Source of the DNA: Cololabis saira
Taxonomy: Eukaryota; Chordata; Actinopteri; Beloniformes; Belonidae
Length of the DNA: 64,000 nucleotides
Direction: 5' to 3'
Assembly (NCBI RefSeq): GCF_033807715.1
Contig: NC_084587.1
Coordinates: forward strand, 16,846,017-16,910,016
Shown: in pieces, positions 63,471-64,000 of the stretch
Position numbering within the stretch: the stretch's first letter is position 1
Layout: each line of letters begins with the position of its first letter
The notes under the pieces: model-generated
Databases searched by the model: none
Told to the model about the DNA's origin: nothing
The model's input: the letters and a program-made list of their open reading frames with translations, nothing else
Program-made: the position numbers and the translations under genes

Positions 63471-63543
63471 ACAAAGACACTGCCTTCATCACTCTTCTAG
63501 CCGACTTTAGGGTGTGACAGTTAACTTTCATCACTGAAGGTGC

Positions 63544-63753
63544 TTTTTTTTACCTTGTCTGCACACATATTATTGATTGATACCATGACGGTAGAAACCA
63601 AAAGTGTATATATGTGCATTATTACTATCTGTAATATATACATATATATACGCACACATATGCGTACACATACATAAATATACACATACAAACCCAGTGT
63701 TTTTTTTTTTTTTTTTTTTTTTTTTTGGGGGGGGTGGGGGGGGGGGTGACGAC
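63544..63753 (-). mobile_element. Small retroposon, copy 2
   Basis: The 148-bp core 63552-63699 equals 58038-58185 with a single difference (CTATCTGTAA here, CTATATGTAA there). The same T-run, G-run and GTGACGAC edge follow. The poly(A) side (T8 at 63544-63551) is shorter. I do not see a target-site duplication here. Confidence 0.85.
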
Positions 63754-64000
63754 ATCCACTGCCAATCCAGGAAGCAGGAACACACGGAGACACACGTCAA
63801 GCACTGGAAATCTGCAACAAAAAACCACAAACAAAGCACGAAACCGGCACGTGTTTATTTGTTGAGAGTTGTCTCTGTTTGGGGAAAGCATCCCCGATAC
63901 TGACCCACATTTTGCCTCTTTTTTCAAATCCCTCCTTCTCTTATAGTCTTGGCATGTTCTTTTTGGTTTTATTTGATGGAAGCCATCACTGATGGTGCTG
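63754..64000. other. No recognisable gene
   Basis: Nothing I can identify in the final 250 bp. Confidence 0.4.

Overview
The window is vertebrate nuclear DNA, most probably from a ray-finned (teleost) fish. It is AT-rich and has no operons, Shine-Dalgarno sites or closely packed reading frames. It is packed with repeat families typical of teleosts: L2/Rex1-like and other jockey-group LINEs, Tc1-like transposons of several lineages, hAT and Harbinger-type elements, TTAA-target DNA transposons, tRNA-derived SINEs with a V-SINE-like 3' end, fish gypsy-type LTRs, and very long tetranucleotide microsatellites. I recognise no complete host gene, host exon, rRNA gene, functional tRNA gene or CRISPR array. 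The segment could be intergenic or a large intron.

Layout. 1-13.7 kb: mostly unannotatable sequence with an antisense 5'-truncated L2 LINE (2.93-3.84 kb), a 1.8-kb internally deleted hAT transposon with an exact 8-bp target-site duplication and an embedded palindromic MITE (6.12-7.94 kb), two SINE copies, and an LTR-like stretch. 13.7-17.8 kb: a long decayed LINE (ORF1, endonuclease and RT C-terminus recognisable) split by a Harbinger-type insertion and two unexplained inserts. 20-25.3 kb: one copy of a dispersed repeat containing 138-bp tandem units, a hAT-like MITE, an RT fragment that runs into 105 copies of ATGG then 57 copies of ATAG, and a 1,030-bp hAT-like element sitting inside the ATAG array.

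30-39 kb: a decayed Tc1 element with a LINE fragment inside it, a 1.24-kb TTAA element with a Harbinger MITE nested inside it, and an antisense LINE (ORF1 + ORF2) cut by a second TTAA element whose removal restores the reading frame. 41-53.6 kb: the second, inverted copy of the 138-bp-unit repeat, a Tc1 element split by a gypsy-like solo LTR, a LINE 3' end, a SINE end and a third TTAA element. 55-64 kb: LINE and Tc1 remnants and two near-identical copies of a small retroposon, one with a clear 13-15 bp target-site duplication.

The elements do not form a pathway. The useful information is the stratigraphy: which element landed in which, with base-level junctions. None of the transposase or reverse transcriptase genes looks functional. 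I see no convincing new biological system. The least explained items are the repeat carrying a variable 138-bp array, the small retroposon pair, and several inserts of unknown identity.
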